Source of the DNA: Streptomyces flaveus
Lineage (GTDB): Bacteria > Actinomycetota > Actinomycetes > Streptomycetales > Streptomycetaceae
Assembly: GCF_014647675.1 (NCBI RefSeq)
Contig: NZ_BMPQ01000023.1
Location: 1-64,000 of the forward strand
Length of the DNA: 64,000 nt
Direction of reading: 5' to 3'
The position numbers and the translations under genes are program-made. Shown here in pieces: positions 46,588 through 54,695 of the stretch. The notes under the pieces are model-generated. The model was not told where the DNA came from, did not search any database, and saw nothing but the letters and a program-made list of their open reading frames with translations. The stretch's first letter is position 1. Each line of letters begins with the position of its first letter.

Positions 46588-47379
46588 ATGAGTGAGCCTG
46601 AGGCGGTCAGCGGCGTACGGGGCGTGAAGTCGGCAGCCCGTACGGTCGAGTTGCTCGAGCTCCTGGCCGCGCGGCAGAACCGGCCCGCCCGGCTGCGAGA
46701 ACTCAGCGAGGCCCTCGGCGCCCCACGCAGCAGCGTCTACGCTCTGCTGCGGACCCTGACGGAACACGGCTGGGTCCGCACCGATCCCTCCGGCACGCTC
46801 TACAGCGTCGGCATCCGCGCCCTCCTCGCGGGGACGACCTACCTGGACGCGGACCCTTATCTGCGCATCGTCCAGCCGCTGATCAACGACCTGAGCGCCA
46901 AGCTCGACGAGACCATCCACTACGGGCGACTGGACCGCACGGACATCGTCTATCTGGCGACGCACGAATCCAGCCAGTACCTCCGCTCCTTCAGCCGGGT
47001 CGGCCGCCGGCTCCCGGCCTTCAGCACGGCACTGGGCAAGGCGCTGCTCGCCGAGCGGCTGGACACCGACCTGGCCGACCATGTTCCCGACACGCTGAAG
47101 CCCCTCACGCCGAACACCCACGCCGACCACGACACCCTGATCAAGGACCTGCGGGCCACCGCCGAGCGCGGATACGCCATCGACAACGAGGAGAACTTCG
47201 TCGGCGTCGTCTGCTACGGATTCTCACTCCGGTTCACCACGCCCCCGATCGACGCGATCAGCTGCTCGATCCCCATCGACCGGCTCAACTCCGCGAGGAC
47301 CGAGGAACTCATCGAGGCCATGCGGCTCACCCGGCTGTCGATCGAGCGGATGGCGCCGATCGACCACACGATGCCGTAG
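46588..47379 (+). CDS. IclR family transcriptional regulator
   Basis: 263 residues. N-terminal winged helix (RLRELSEALGAPRSSVYALL) and a C-terminal effector domain (LPAFSTALGKALLAER, NEENFVGVVCYGFSLR). Divergent from kdgD, so it most likely represses the aldarate operon and is released by a pathway intermediate. GGAAGGGG precedes the ATG. Confidence 0.9.
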   Translation: MSEPEAVSGVRGVKSAARTVELLELLAARQNRPARLRELSEALGAPRSSVYALLRTLTEHGWVRTDPSGTLYSVGIRALLAGTTYLDADPYLRIVQPLINDLSAKLDETIHYGRLDRTDIVYLATHESSQYLRSFSRVGRRLPAFSTALGKALLAERLDTDLADHVPDTLKPLTPNTHADHDTLIKDLRATAERGYAIDNEENFVGVVCYGFSLRFTTPPIDAISCSIPIDRLNSARTEELIEAMRLTRLSIERMAPIDHTMP

Positions 47380-47484
47380 GGCGTCCGCCCGACGGGACAG
47401 CCGCTGCCCGAACCGTTGACCAGGCCGGCTGTGACGATCGCGTCCGTGCCGTCGCCGCACTTGGCCAGTTCGGGCAGTGCTGGG

Positions 47485-47697
47485 ACTGTGAGACTGACGC
47501 CGAATCGTTCGTCGCACTCCTCAAGGAGGAGATCGGCACCCGCCACTGGCCGACCGGTCCACCGCCCGCGCGGAGATCTTCGCGTTCATCGAGACCTTCT
47601 ACAACCGCCGGCAGCTGCGGAAGCACCCGGCCTGGGGCTACCTCACCCCGCTGGAGATCCGGCAGCGCCACGAACAAGGCGGACTGCGAGGCGAGCC
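47485..47697 (+). pseudogene. IS3-type transposase, C-terminal fragment
   Basis: DAESFVALLKEEIGTRHW and, after a frame change, RAEIFAFIETFYNRRQLRKH then LGYLTPLE-like GYLTPLEIRQRH. The rest of the insertion sequence is lost. Confidence 0.55.
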
Positions 47698-47813
47698 GGA
47701 CACCCGCCGATACCGTGCGGGCGTTCTCCAGACCGACCTCGTCGGCCTCGATGCCGAGGTCGGACAGGTCCCAGGACTCCACCGGCTTCTTCTTGGCGGC
47801 CAGGCTGGTTGGG
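47690..47813 (-). pseudogene. Electron-transfer flavoprotein beta subunit, C-terminal fragment
   Basis: AAKKKPVESWDLSDLGIEAD then EVGLENARTV is the end of EtfB. Nothing of the FAD/AMP-binding part remains. Confidence 0.5.
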
Positions 47814-47815
47814 GG

Positions 47816-48750
47816 TCAGTTGTTCAGAAAGCCCAGGATGTGGTCGGAGACTGTCTTGGGCTGCTCGAGGTGCAGGAAGTGCCCTGCACCCGGTACGACG
47901 ATGCGTTCGAAGCCGTTCGTGAACTGGGCGTCCATGCCGTCGCTCAACTCCACGGACATGCAGTTGTCGTCGGCCCCATGGAGGTAGAGCGACGGGACGG
48001 TGATGGCACCGCTCGCCCGGGTCTCCAGGGTTCGGGCCGCCTCGTCCGCGGGAGGCGTGAACAACTGGCGGTAGTAGCCCAGGATCTCGGTCAGAACTCC
48101 TGGAACACGGAGGGTTTCCTTGAGCGCGACACGCTCCGCATCCGGCAGCTCGTAGCCGGGTGACCATTCCCGCCAGAGCCGGTCGATGAAGGCGAAGTTG
48201 TCGAGCTCGATGGCCGCCTCCGCCATGGGTGTCTGAAAGAAGAACATGTACCAGCTGCGTCGCTGCTGGTCACCGTTGGTGATGAATGCGGTTCGCGCTT
48301 GAGGGCCATAGGGAACCGCCATACCGACAAGTTTGCGGACACGTGTCGCGGCGAGGCTCGCTGCCGCATACGCCGCCCTGGCACCGAGGTCGTGACCGAT
48401 GAGATCCGCCTGCTCGCGCCCGAGCGCTTCGATCAGGTCCAGGACGTCCTGTCCGGTCGCTGACACGCGATAGGAGCCGTCGGGCGCCGCGCCGCCGGGC
48501 CAGTTCCGCGCTGTGCGGGCGCGACCGCCCAGTACCCTTCCTGGGCAAGACGGTCGAGGAGCCCTGCCCAGCTGGCGGCATGGTCGGGAAAACCGTGGAG
48601 GCAGAGGACCAGCGGCCCGCTGCCGGCCTCAAGGATCGGGACCTCCAGCCCGCCTGCCCGAACCGTCCGATGACGGACACGGTCAACTGACTGGGACCCA
48701 CTGGTCAGGGAGTCCTCACCAGACGGCGGTCGCTGTGTCACCTGTGGCAT
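47816..48750 (-). pseudogene. Alpha/beta hydrolase broken by a frameshift
   Basis: The front part from 48750 (VPILEAGSGPLVLCLHGFPD, DRLAQEGYWAVAPAQRG) and the rear part to 47816 (SATGQDVLDLIEALGREQAD, LIGHDLGARAA, ADDN, GAGHFLH) together make one epoxide-hydrolase-like protein. They lie in different frames: one base appears to be missing near 48515. All catalytic positions remain, so the loss may be recent or a sequencing error. Confidence 0.65.
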
Positions 48751-48879
48751 GAGTTCAACCTCCAAGCCGCCTTCGCGGCGTCGCGGTCCTGCAAGCCCGG
48801 ATCGGGGGTGCAGAGGCCCGGTCGTACGGCACCGGCCGTCGGCCCGTCCGGACTCGCCCGGGCAGAGCCCACGTGCCAG

Positions 48880-49060
48880 AGCCGCGGAATGATCTTTCAC
48901 CGGCCAGTTGGGCGTATTCGCCAGGTGGACCATGCCGTCGGCCGCCGCTGCGGCCTGGCGGATCCCGTCGAGGTCGTTGAGATCGCCGGGGCGGACGGCC
49001 GCCCCGAGGTCTTCGACGAGGTAGGCCGATGCCTCCGAGCGACCCCTGCCGGAATGCCCG
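48880..49060 (-). pseudogene. NAD-dependent epimerase/SDR fragment
   Basis: SEASAYLVEDLGAAVRPGDL then NDLDGIRQAAAAADGMVHLA is the second strand region of an extended SDR. No start or end is left. It sits between the hydrolase pseudogene and the NmrA-like gene. Confidence 0.5.
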
Positions 49061-49115
49061 ATCGCCCACTCCTGACCGTGTTGGACGGGCCGTGGGCGGC
49101 GCCGATCGCGTCCGT

Positions 49116-50213
49116 CTACAACTTGCCCGTCCTGAAATCCGCGCTGCTCTTGAGGACCGCGGAGTCCATGGTCCAGTTCTCCGGCTGGACCCTCTCCCAG
49201 AGACTTCCCTTGCCGAGCTCCCTTCCCAACTGGTCTTCGCGGCGGAACCACTCCTCAGCGCTTTTGATCCTGTTGGGGTGGATTTCGTCGAGCAGGGCGT
49301 AGTCCCTGGTGATGATTCCGTGTTTCCACACGTTCCAGAAGCCCGTGAAATTGTCGCGGAAGCTCATGCTGCTCTTGTCGTTGGGATCGGCGTTGTATCC
49401 GGCAGGGTGATCAGCGATCCCCTTCAGGTCCGGACTGTTCCAATAGGTGTCCAGATCGGTGTCGATGTACTGGGCCGGATGCCCGGTGACCTTCTCGAAC
49501 GCCGCAGCCATATCGGTGTAGGTCATGTGCTCGATGGCGACTTCGAGGTCCATGCCATTGGCCCGTTCCGGATGATCGAAGAGCCAACGGACATAGAATC
49601 CGCAGTCCTCGAGAGCCACGTGCGGAACGGCTCCCTCGCCGAGCGGAACTCGCCACGTGACGACGCCGTCCTCGATGCTGGGTTGCATGGGCGTGAGCGG
49701 CGAGATCACCATCTCGATGTAGGGACCCGAGGTGAAGACCGCTGCCCCCATGCGGTCCCTGTTCTTCTCGTTCTGGAACAGTACCCACTCGGCCATGCGG
49801 CCTTTGCCGTCATAGTGGCCGGTGCGGAACCTGGAGTCGTAGCCTGACTTCTTGAGGGCGTAGTCGAGGTTTCCGTAGACGAAGAACTTGATTCCTTCTT
49901 CGATCGCTATCTCGTAAGTGCGGATGGCCCAGTAGGTCTCGGTCTTCTCGCCGGTGTTGAACCCGTCGATGTTGATGAACGCCCCGTCACAGCCGCGAAA
50001 TCCTTCGCGCAGCACGTCCTCGTCGGCGAATGACCCCTCGAGGATGGAGACGTTGCCGAGCGCGAGGAGAGCCTGGGCCCGGGCGGAGGTGGCATCCCGG
50101 GTGAGGACCCGGACGGAGTACTTCTTGTCGGCGACAAGAGCGCGGACGATGGGTATCCCTTGGGCCCCCGTACCGCCTACTACGAAGATGGTGGAGGTGG
50201 CATGAGAAGACAT
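49116..50213 (-). CDS. NmrA-like NAD(P)-binding protein
   Basis: 365 residues. IFVVGGTGAQGIPIVRALVA binds the dinucleotide; SVRVLTRDATSARAQALLAL and FINIDGFNTGEKTE follow the NmrA/HSCARG pattern, and there is no catalytic YxxxK. Such proteins sense NADPH or act on quinones or carbonyls. The ATG at 50213 has GGAG 11 bases upstream. Upstream lie the same TetR-type operators as before the SDR gene at 39050. Confidence 0.82.
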   Translation of the reverse strand: MSSHATSTIFVVGGTGAQGIPIVRALVADKKYSVRVLTRDATSARAQALLALGNVSILEGSFADEDVLREGFRGCDGAFINIDGFNTGEKTETYWAIRTYEIAIEEGIKFFVYGNLDYALKKSGYDSRFRTGHYDGKGRMAEWVLFQNEKNRDRMGAAVFTSGPYIEMVISPLTPMQPSIEDGVVTWRVPLGEGAVPHVALEDCGFYVRWLFDHPERANGMDLEVAIEHMTYTDMAAAFEKVTGHPAQYIDTDLDTYWNSPDLKGIADHPAGYNADPNDKSSMSFRDNFTGFWNVWKHGIITRDYALLDEIHPNRIKSAEEWFRREDQLGRELGKGSLWERVQPENWTMDSAVLKSSADFRTGKL

Positions 50214-50359
50214 GGTTTTTGACTCCGGAGGTTGAGTACGTACGCGATCAGCACGCGCTGGGCGCGGTGCGTTCGGGACGGATCTCCGCATCGGCTTGGC
50301 GATCAACGGCACCGGCCGACTGGCGCTGCGCCGATGTCCGTGGGTCACGAGACCCTTGG

Positions 50360-50416
50360 AACCGATCGGTTTCCATCACGGTACACCGATCGGTTTCCTA
50401 GAGGCAAGCGATCGGT
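50360..50416 (-). promoter_or_regulatory. TetR-type operators upstream of the NmrA-like gene
   Basis: AACCGATCGGTT at 50360-50371, ACCGATCGGT at 50385-50394 (centres 24 bases apart) and a weaker third unit, GCGATCGGTT, at 50408-50417. They lie 147-204 bases before the start. Between 50418 and 50682 nothing else is seen. Confidence 0.65.
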
Positions 50417-50682
50417 TATCCGGTTCTCAACAGGTGACCGTGAGGAGGTGCCTGCGGGCTCGGCGTGTGGTCGCACGCCGTGTGCGGGGGCGCCGGCGTT
50501 CGGCATCGCGGAAGTCGAAGGCGGACGCGATCGGCTTGATGACGGTCTACGCCGGTACTCAGGTTGACCTCGCTCACCGCGTGAGTCGGGCTCGTCCAGA
50601 ACAAGCTGTTGCAACTTGGCCGCCGCGCGGGCGGTGGTCCACTGGCTGAACCGCGGCTCACGGAAGTCGGCGTAGAACGTGC

Positions 50683-51105
50683 TCAGTTACCGAGGATCGT
50701 CTCGCGTGCCGCTCGGGCCCAGATGGCTTGCTGGCGCGTGGTGAAGCCCATGCGGTTCCAGTGGAAGAGGATGTGCCGTGCCAGGATGCCGCGCAGGCCG
50801 AGCTGAAGGCTGCCCGCGCGTGCCGCGTCCGCGAGGGTTCAGCCGCCCCGCTCCATGCCGGTCACCCAGTTCCCCAGCGGCACAAGTGGGCCGCCGGTGA
50901 GTGCGGAGCCGGGGTCGAGCGTCAGGAGGCGCTGTAGCGTGTCCGTCATGCGGCTGACCTGGTCTGGGGACACGTCTTCGGGGAGTGGTCGTCGGGCTTC
51001 GATCTGCCCCCAAACGTCTCCTTGTTCTCCCCATTCCAGTCCGGCGGCGCGCAGGAACAGGGCGGTGACGAGGGCTTCGGCGACGTGCGCGACAGCGTCT
51101 TTCAT
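50683..51105 (-). pseudogene. Thiopeptide/lanthipeptide-type dehydratase C-terminal domain (SpaB_C) remnant
   Basis: From 51105: AEALVTALFLRAAGLEWGEQ and GDVWGQIEARRPLPEDV. After a frame change near 50840: GLRGILARHILFHWNRMGF and ARAARETILGN, stop at 50683. Together these are the last 140 residues of a SpaB_C domain, the glutamate-elimination half of lanthipeptide/thiopeptide dehydratases. It is 5'-truncated exactly beside the att region and frameshifted. Confidence 0.6.
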
Positions 51106-51112
51106 CCGCTTA

Positions 51113-51129
51113 GGGCACGCAGAGGGCAC
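51113..51129 (+). other. Arm-type repeat left of the tRNA gene
   Basis: Two GGGCAC units 11 bases apart, 64 bases left of the tRNA 3' end; the counterpart lies at 12955. Confidence 0.5.
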
Positions 51130-51160
51130 GCAACCCCCCAAATTGGACTAGACAACAAAC

Positions 51161-51187
51161 AAACCCCAGATCACTGACCTGGGGTTT
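51161..51187 (-). terminator. tRNA-Gly terminator hairpin
   Basis: AAACCCCAG and CTGGGGTTT form a 9-bp stem just past the tRNA 3' end. On the transcript it is followed by a U-rich run. Confidence 0.7.
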
Positions 51188-51192
51188 CATTC

Positions 51193-51266
51193 TGGAGCGG
51201 GTGACGAGAATCGAACTCGCGCTCTCAGCTTGGGAAGCTGATGTTCTACCATTAAACTACACCCGC
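51193..51266 (-). tRNA. tRNA-Gly (anticodon CCC)
   Basis: 74 bases with encoded CCA. The acceptor stem GCGGGTG pairs with CACCCGC, the anticodon loop is TTCCCAA, and the T-arm carries TTCGATTC. It is intact and followed by a terminator. Its 3' part is the repeat unit found at 13032, 15709 and 38353, so it is the integration target of the island. Confidence 0.93.
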
Positions 51267-51425
51267 ATTTGGTGCCGATCGCTCCGCGCCTGAGCGCTCG
51301 CCCACTGTACCGCATCCACGCAGCACCGGGCCCGGGCTTCGGGGTCTGTTGATGGACGGCTGACGCACAATGGGGCGCTGCAGCGCACACGGCAGAGCCC
51401 CTCCGGCCGCTCACGGGCGAGGCGG

Positions 51426-52451
51426 TCAGCCGTCGCCGCTGTTGCCCCTCGTCGCCCCGGGGACCACCGCTCGTCCTGCCGCCCTGGCCACCAGTACCGA
51501 TCCCGTGACCGTGGCTCCGGCGTACAGCGACGCCAGCGACGAGAGCAGGACTATTTTCCAGACGTCCATGTCGGAGAGCTTGTCGACCAGGTCGCCGAGC
51601 ATCACGAGCACGACTCCCAGCAAGGTGGTCGCGATCAGGAAGACTCCGAACACGACGATCATGTTGCTCGTGTTGGTGACGCGGTCCACGGCAGTCTGGG
51701 CATCGGTCACGAGGCTCCTCATCTCCGCGTGGTTGGCCTCAACGGTGCGCCCCATGTCCGCAAGCCCGCTGTCGATCCTCTGGCGCTCACTTTCGACTTC
51801 GGCGCGGAGGTCCTTGACGTTGCGAAAGTAGGACAGCCCGCCGTCTTCCGTGTGCTGGCCCGCCCCGAACAGTGTGCTCAAGTGGTCGAATCCCACGTTG
51901 GCCACGGGGGTTTCCGGCGCCCGCTCGATGTCGAAGAACTGTAGATAGGCAATCGAGTCGCCTTTTCGCATCGTGATGTTCTTCGGGCCGACATTTGCCA
52001 CGATGAAGTAGAGACGCTCGTCGGCCTTGAGACGCCAACTCCCGTTCTCCGGGTCGATTTCCCGGCCGTAACCGGGGTGCACGGTGGAACCGTGCAGGAT
52101 GAGAAGCCCTTTGGCCGCGAGGCCGAACCTGTCGCCGATGGTCGCGGTGACATCGAAATCGAGCGAGAATTTCTCGATCGTGGAGATCAGCGCGGTGTCT
52201 CCCGGGGCCAGCGTGAATTCGGGCATCACATTGTTGCCCTTGATGGCCGTGTACTTGGATTCCCCGGGGTTGTCCGGAATGACCAGCAAATCGTCGCCGA
52301 GTCGGACCGAGTATCCCGCACCGAGCAGTTGTTCGGGCTTCCAGGACGTCGACCGGAAGATGCGTTCGGAGCCCTGCAGCTCGGTGAGCAGATCCTGTTG
52401 GGAGAGGAGGCAACCAGGGCGCCGCGGACGCCGACCACTTTCAGCAACCAT
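51426..52451 (-). CDS. Membrane-anchored dCTP-deaminase/dUTPase-fold protein
   Basis: 341 residues. Residues about 45-178 have the Dcd/dUTPase fold: APGDTALISTIEKFSLDFDV, TIGDRFGLAAKGLLI, VHPGYGREI and RKGDSIAYLQFF. A coiled coil (about 205-260) links to two membrane helices (263-286 and 299-325). Ordinary Dcd is about 190 residues and soluble. Where Dcd has its catalytic Glu (the VLEF strand) this protein seems to read LYFIVANV, so it may bind rather than deaminate a nucleotide. Divergent from the nucleotidyltransferase gene. Confidence 0.72.
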   Translation of the reverse strand: MVAESGRRPRRPGCLLSQQDLLTELQGSERIFRSTSWKPEQLLGAGYSVRLGDDLLVIPDNPGESKYTAIKGNNVMPEFTLAPGDTALISTIEKFSLDFDVTATIGDRFGLAAKGLLILHGSTVHPGYGREIDPENGSWRLKADERLYFIVANVGPKNITMRKGDSIAYLQFFDIERAPETPVANVGFDHLSTLFGAGQHTEDGGLSYFRNVKDLRAEVESERQRIDSGLADMGRTVEANHAEMRSLVTDAQTAVDRVTNTSNMIVVFGVFLIATTLLGVVLVMLGDLVDKLSDMDVWKIVLLSSLASLYAGATVTGSVLVARAAGRAVVPGATRGNSGDG

Positions 52452-52661
52452 TACCTGGCCTTCCCTCGCGCTCTTCAGGGACCCAACCCTACGGTGAACT
52501 CGCCTGCTGTGGAAGGGGGTTGGAGTGCCATGCGCGCCGGTACGGGGCGGGGCGGGCCGCGGCGACGGGCCGTTCGGAGATGCGACAAGACCGAGAGGGG
52601 GCGCTCCGGTAAGATGCGCGGCTACCATCGAACGCGTTGCCTCAACCTCGAAGGAGGTAAG

Positions 52662-52691
52662 GTGATCTTGAGATTGAATGAGAATACGTGA
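52662..52691 (+). other. Possible 9-codon leader peptide
   Basis: A perfect AAGGAGGT is followed by GTG and MILRLNENT, then TGA. It lies in an AT-rich patch 45 bases before, and in the same frame as, the nucleotidyltransferase. It could be a leader ORF that tunes translation, or the strong site could be chance. Confidence 0.35.
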
Positions 52692-52736
52692 TTCACGAGC
52701 CCGCCCCAGACAGATCCCGATGAGGTCCAGAGGAAA

Positions 52737-53369
52737 ATGACGAGCAGGTCAAAATATGCCCCATGGGCCAATGACTTGATTCGCGAGGATCCTATGTTCG
52801 GCAAAGATCTTTTCGCAGACGAATCCCACTTCGACTTGCGTTTTGTGGAGGATTACGAAAAGATCACAGAAATTGTTGAGGCGCTCCGCGTTCTGAATAT
52901 GCGAGTCGTGTTGACAAGTGGTTCTTTTGACATCATACATGAGGGGCATTCGATGTATCTCGAGGCTGCCCGGAAATTTGGTGAATTCCTTATCGTCGGC
53001 CTCGACAGTGATGAGAAGATCAGGCAACGCAAGGGCCCCAACCGCCCCGCCGTGCCGGAGATGGAGCGGCTGCGGATGGTGACCCATCAACGTGGTGTCG
53101 GCCTCGTTACCCTGAAGCAGGTCGACCACCCTCGCTGGTCCCTGATCGATGCCGTCCGCCCCGATGTACTGGTCGCCACGGCGGACACCTACACGGCCGA
53201 CGAGATCGCCGAGCTCGAAGCAAAGCACTGTGGCCGCGTCGAGGTCCTGGACCGCATGGCGACCGTCAGCACCTCGGCCCGCCTGCGCCGGCTCCAACTG
53301 GGCCTCACGGAATGGGCCGACGGCAGCGGACCGGGTCCTGGACAGCAGCTCCCCGGCAGCTCGGCGTAG
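52737..53369 (+). CDS. Cytidylyltransferase-like nucleotidyltransferase
   Basis: 210 residues. TSGSFDIIHEGHSMYLEAAR contains the HxGH signature of the RfaE2/HldE-like nucleotidyltransferases, followed by LIVGLDSDEKIRQRKGPNRP, the usual second block. The enzyme should join a nucleoside triphosphate to a phosphorylated compound or cofactor. No sugar-kinase partner (as in HldE) is here. GAGG is very close to the ATG at 52737. The first 350 bases are clearly AT-richer than neighbours, a sign of transfer. Confidence 0.82.
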   Translation: MTSRSKYAPWANDLIREDPMFGKDLFADESHFDLRFVEDYEKITEIVEALRVLNMRVVLTSGSFDIIHEGHSMYLEAARKFGEFLIVGLDSDEKIRQRKGPNRPAVPEMERLRMVTHQRGVGLVTLKQVDHPRWSLIDAVRPDVLVATADTYTADEIAELEAKHCGRVEVLDRMATVSTSARLRRLQLGLTEWADGSGPGPGQQLPGSSA

Positions 53370-53386
53370 AGGGATTCAGCACGCCA

Positions 53387-54259
53387 GTGAAGCAGACGAT
53401 TCTTTACCTGCCTGTGGTGCACGCCGGCTATGAAGCGTTTTTGAACCGGCATGCGGACTCCGACGAGATCCTGATTCTGGGCCGGAGATTCAGTGACGTC
53501 TTCCCTGAACTCGCGAAGGAGATCCGGGGCCTGAGCCCGGAGCGTGCGGTGGAGCATGCCCGCCTGATCGTTCCCAAGGCTCGTGTGCGGCTGGTCGAGC
53601 CGGCCGATCTGGCTGACGCCGTACTGGCTGACCTCGTCGTACTGCCGGACGAGGAAATCATGCACCGGCTCGTCGAGCTTCCGGGCTTCCCTGACAAGAC
53701 CCAGCTTCGATTCGAGTCGACGTTCCTGCGCTGGGACCGGGAATGGAGTCGTGCGACGAAGCCCGTCCGGTTCGACCACAGGATCTCGCGATCGAGTCTG
53801 GACCGCCGGTTCATGGCCCGGACGGAGCGGGAATCGCGGCGCAGTTCGGACTGGTGGCGCCAGGTCGGCGCGGTGGCCGTGCGCGACGGACAGGTCCTCA
53901 AGGTCGCCCACAACCACCACCATCCAACCGAGTACACGCCGTACATCGATGGCGACCCACGCAACGACTTCCGCAGAGGGGTACGGCCGGACCTGTCCAC
54001 CGCCATCCACGCCGAGGCATCCCTGGTGGCCACGGCGGCACGTGAGGGGCTGAGCCTGGCGAGTTCGGACCTCTACGTCAGCACGTTCCCCTGTCCTGCC
54101 TGTGCCCGGCTCGTGGCCGAGGCCGGATTCCAGAAGTGCTTCTTCGCCGGTCCCTACTCGATGCTGGACGGGGAGGAGGTCCTTCGGTCGGGGGGCGTCG
54201 AGCTGATCTGGGTCGACATGGCTCTCGACGGTACCTCTAGCGCCCCGGAGCCGAAGTGA
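53387..54259 (+). CDS. CMP/dCMP-deaminase-like protein with extra N-terminal domain
   Basis: 290 residues. The C-terminal half is a zinc deaminase: AIHAEASLVATAA (His 208, Glu 210) and TFPCPACARLV (Cys 236, Cys 239), with the 28-residue spacing of dCMP deaminases. The first 125 residues (LYLPVVHAGYEAFLNRHADS, ILILGRRF, DLVVLPDEEIMHRLV) match nothing I know and look like a Rossmann-type domain. GTG start 17 bases after the previous gene, so one operon. It overlaps the HIT gene tail to tail by 23 bases. Confidence 0.78.
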   Translation: MKQTILYLPVVHAGYEAFLNRHADSDEILILGRRFSDVFPELAKEIRGLSPERAVEHARLIVPKARVRLVEPADLADAVLADLVVLPDEEIMHRLVELPGFPDKTQLRFESTFLRWDREWSRATKPVRFDHRISRSSLDRRFMARTERESRRSSDWWRQVGAVAVRDGQVLKVAHNHHHPTEYTPYIDGDPRNDFRRGVRPDLSTAIHAEASLVATAAREGLSLASSDLYVSTFPCPACARLVAEAGFQKCFFAGPYSMLDGEEVLRSGGVELIWVDMALDGTSSAPEPK

Positions 54260-54695
54260 ATCTCATGCGAACCGGGGTGAATTCCTTGTCGGCTGCGACC
54301 TCGCCCGGGCCGGTGAGAACATGCACGTGCAGATGCCTTATGGTCCCGCCCGTGTACCGGCAGTCACCGTTGCGGACGCCCAAGCCGTAGTGGTCCAGGC
54401 CGTACCGATCCTTCGTGGACGCCAGGGCTTCCCAGAAGTCCGCGCGGGCGTCGGAGGAGAGTTCGAGCAGATCGGTGGCGTGCTCCTTGGGAATGAGCAG
54501 CAGATGCAGCCGTGTCCCGGCATACGGGAACTCATTGGGCGTGACCATCCAGTGTGCTGTCTCCCAGAGGATCTGCTGTTGCTCGTGCTCGCGGATGACT
54601 TCCGGGCAGAAGAGACAGATGCCCTCGTTGTCCAGTCGCTCCATCTCCGCGCGCTGCTCCGCTGTCCGGCAGTTGCCGAAGTAGTACAAGGTCAC
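54237..54695 (-). CDS. HIT family protein
   Basis: 152 residues. RHLHVHVLTG is the histidine triad, so it is a nucleotide hydrolase or transferase; ICLFCPEVIREHEQQQILWE gives the zinc-type Cys pair seen in several HIT branches. A GTG start overlaps the DHFR stop (GTGA at 54692-54695). Likely removes or transfers nucleotidyl groups made by the neighbouring enzymes. Confidence 0.83.
   Translation of the reverse strand: MTLYYFGNCRTAEQRAEMERLDNEGICLFCPEVIREHEQQQILWETAHWMVTPNEFPYAGTRLHLLLIPKEHATDLLELSSDARADFWEALASTKDRYGLDHYGLGVRNGDCRYTGGTIRHLHVHVLTGPGEVAADKEFTPVRMRFTSAPGR

Noticed and set aside
44031..46595. 854-codon plus-strand open frame
   Set aside because: It is antisense to tctC, the dehydratase remnant and kdgD; its composition (Val/Gly/His-rich) is the usual shadow of GC-rich genes and it has no motif.
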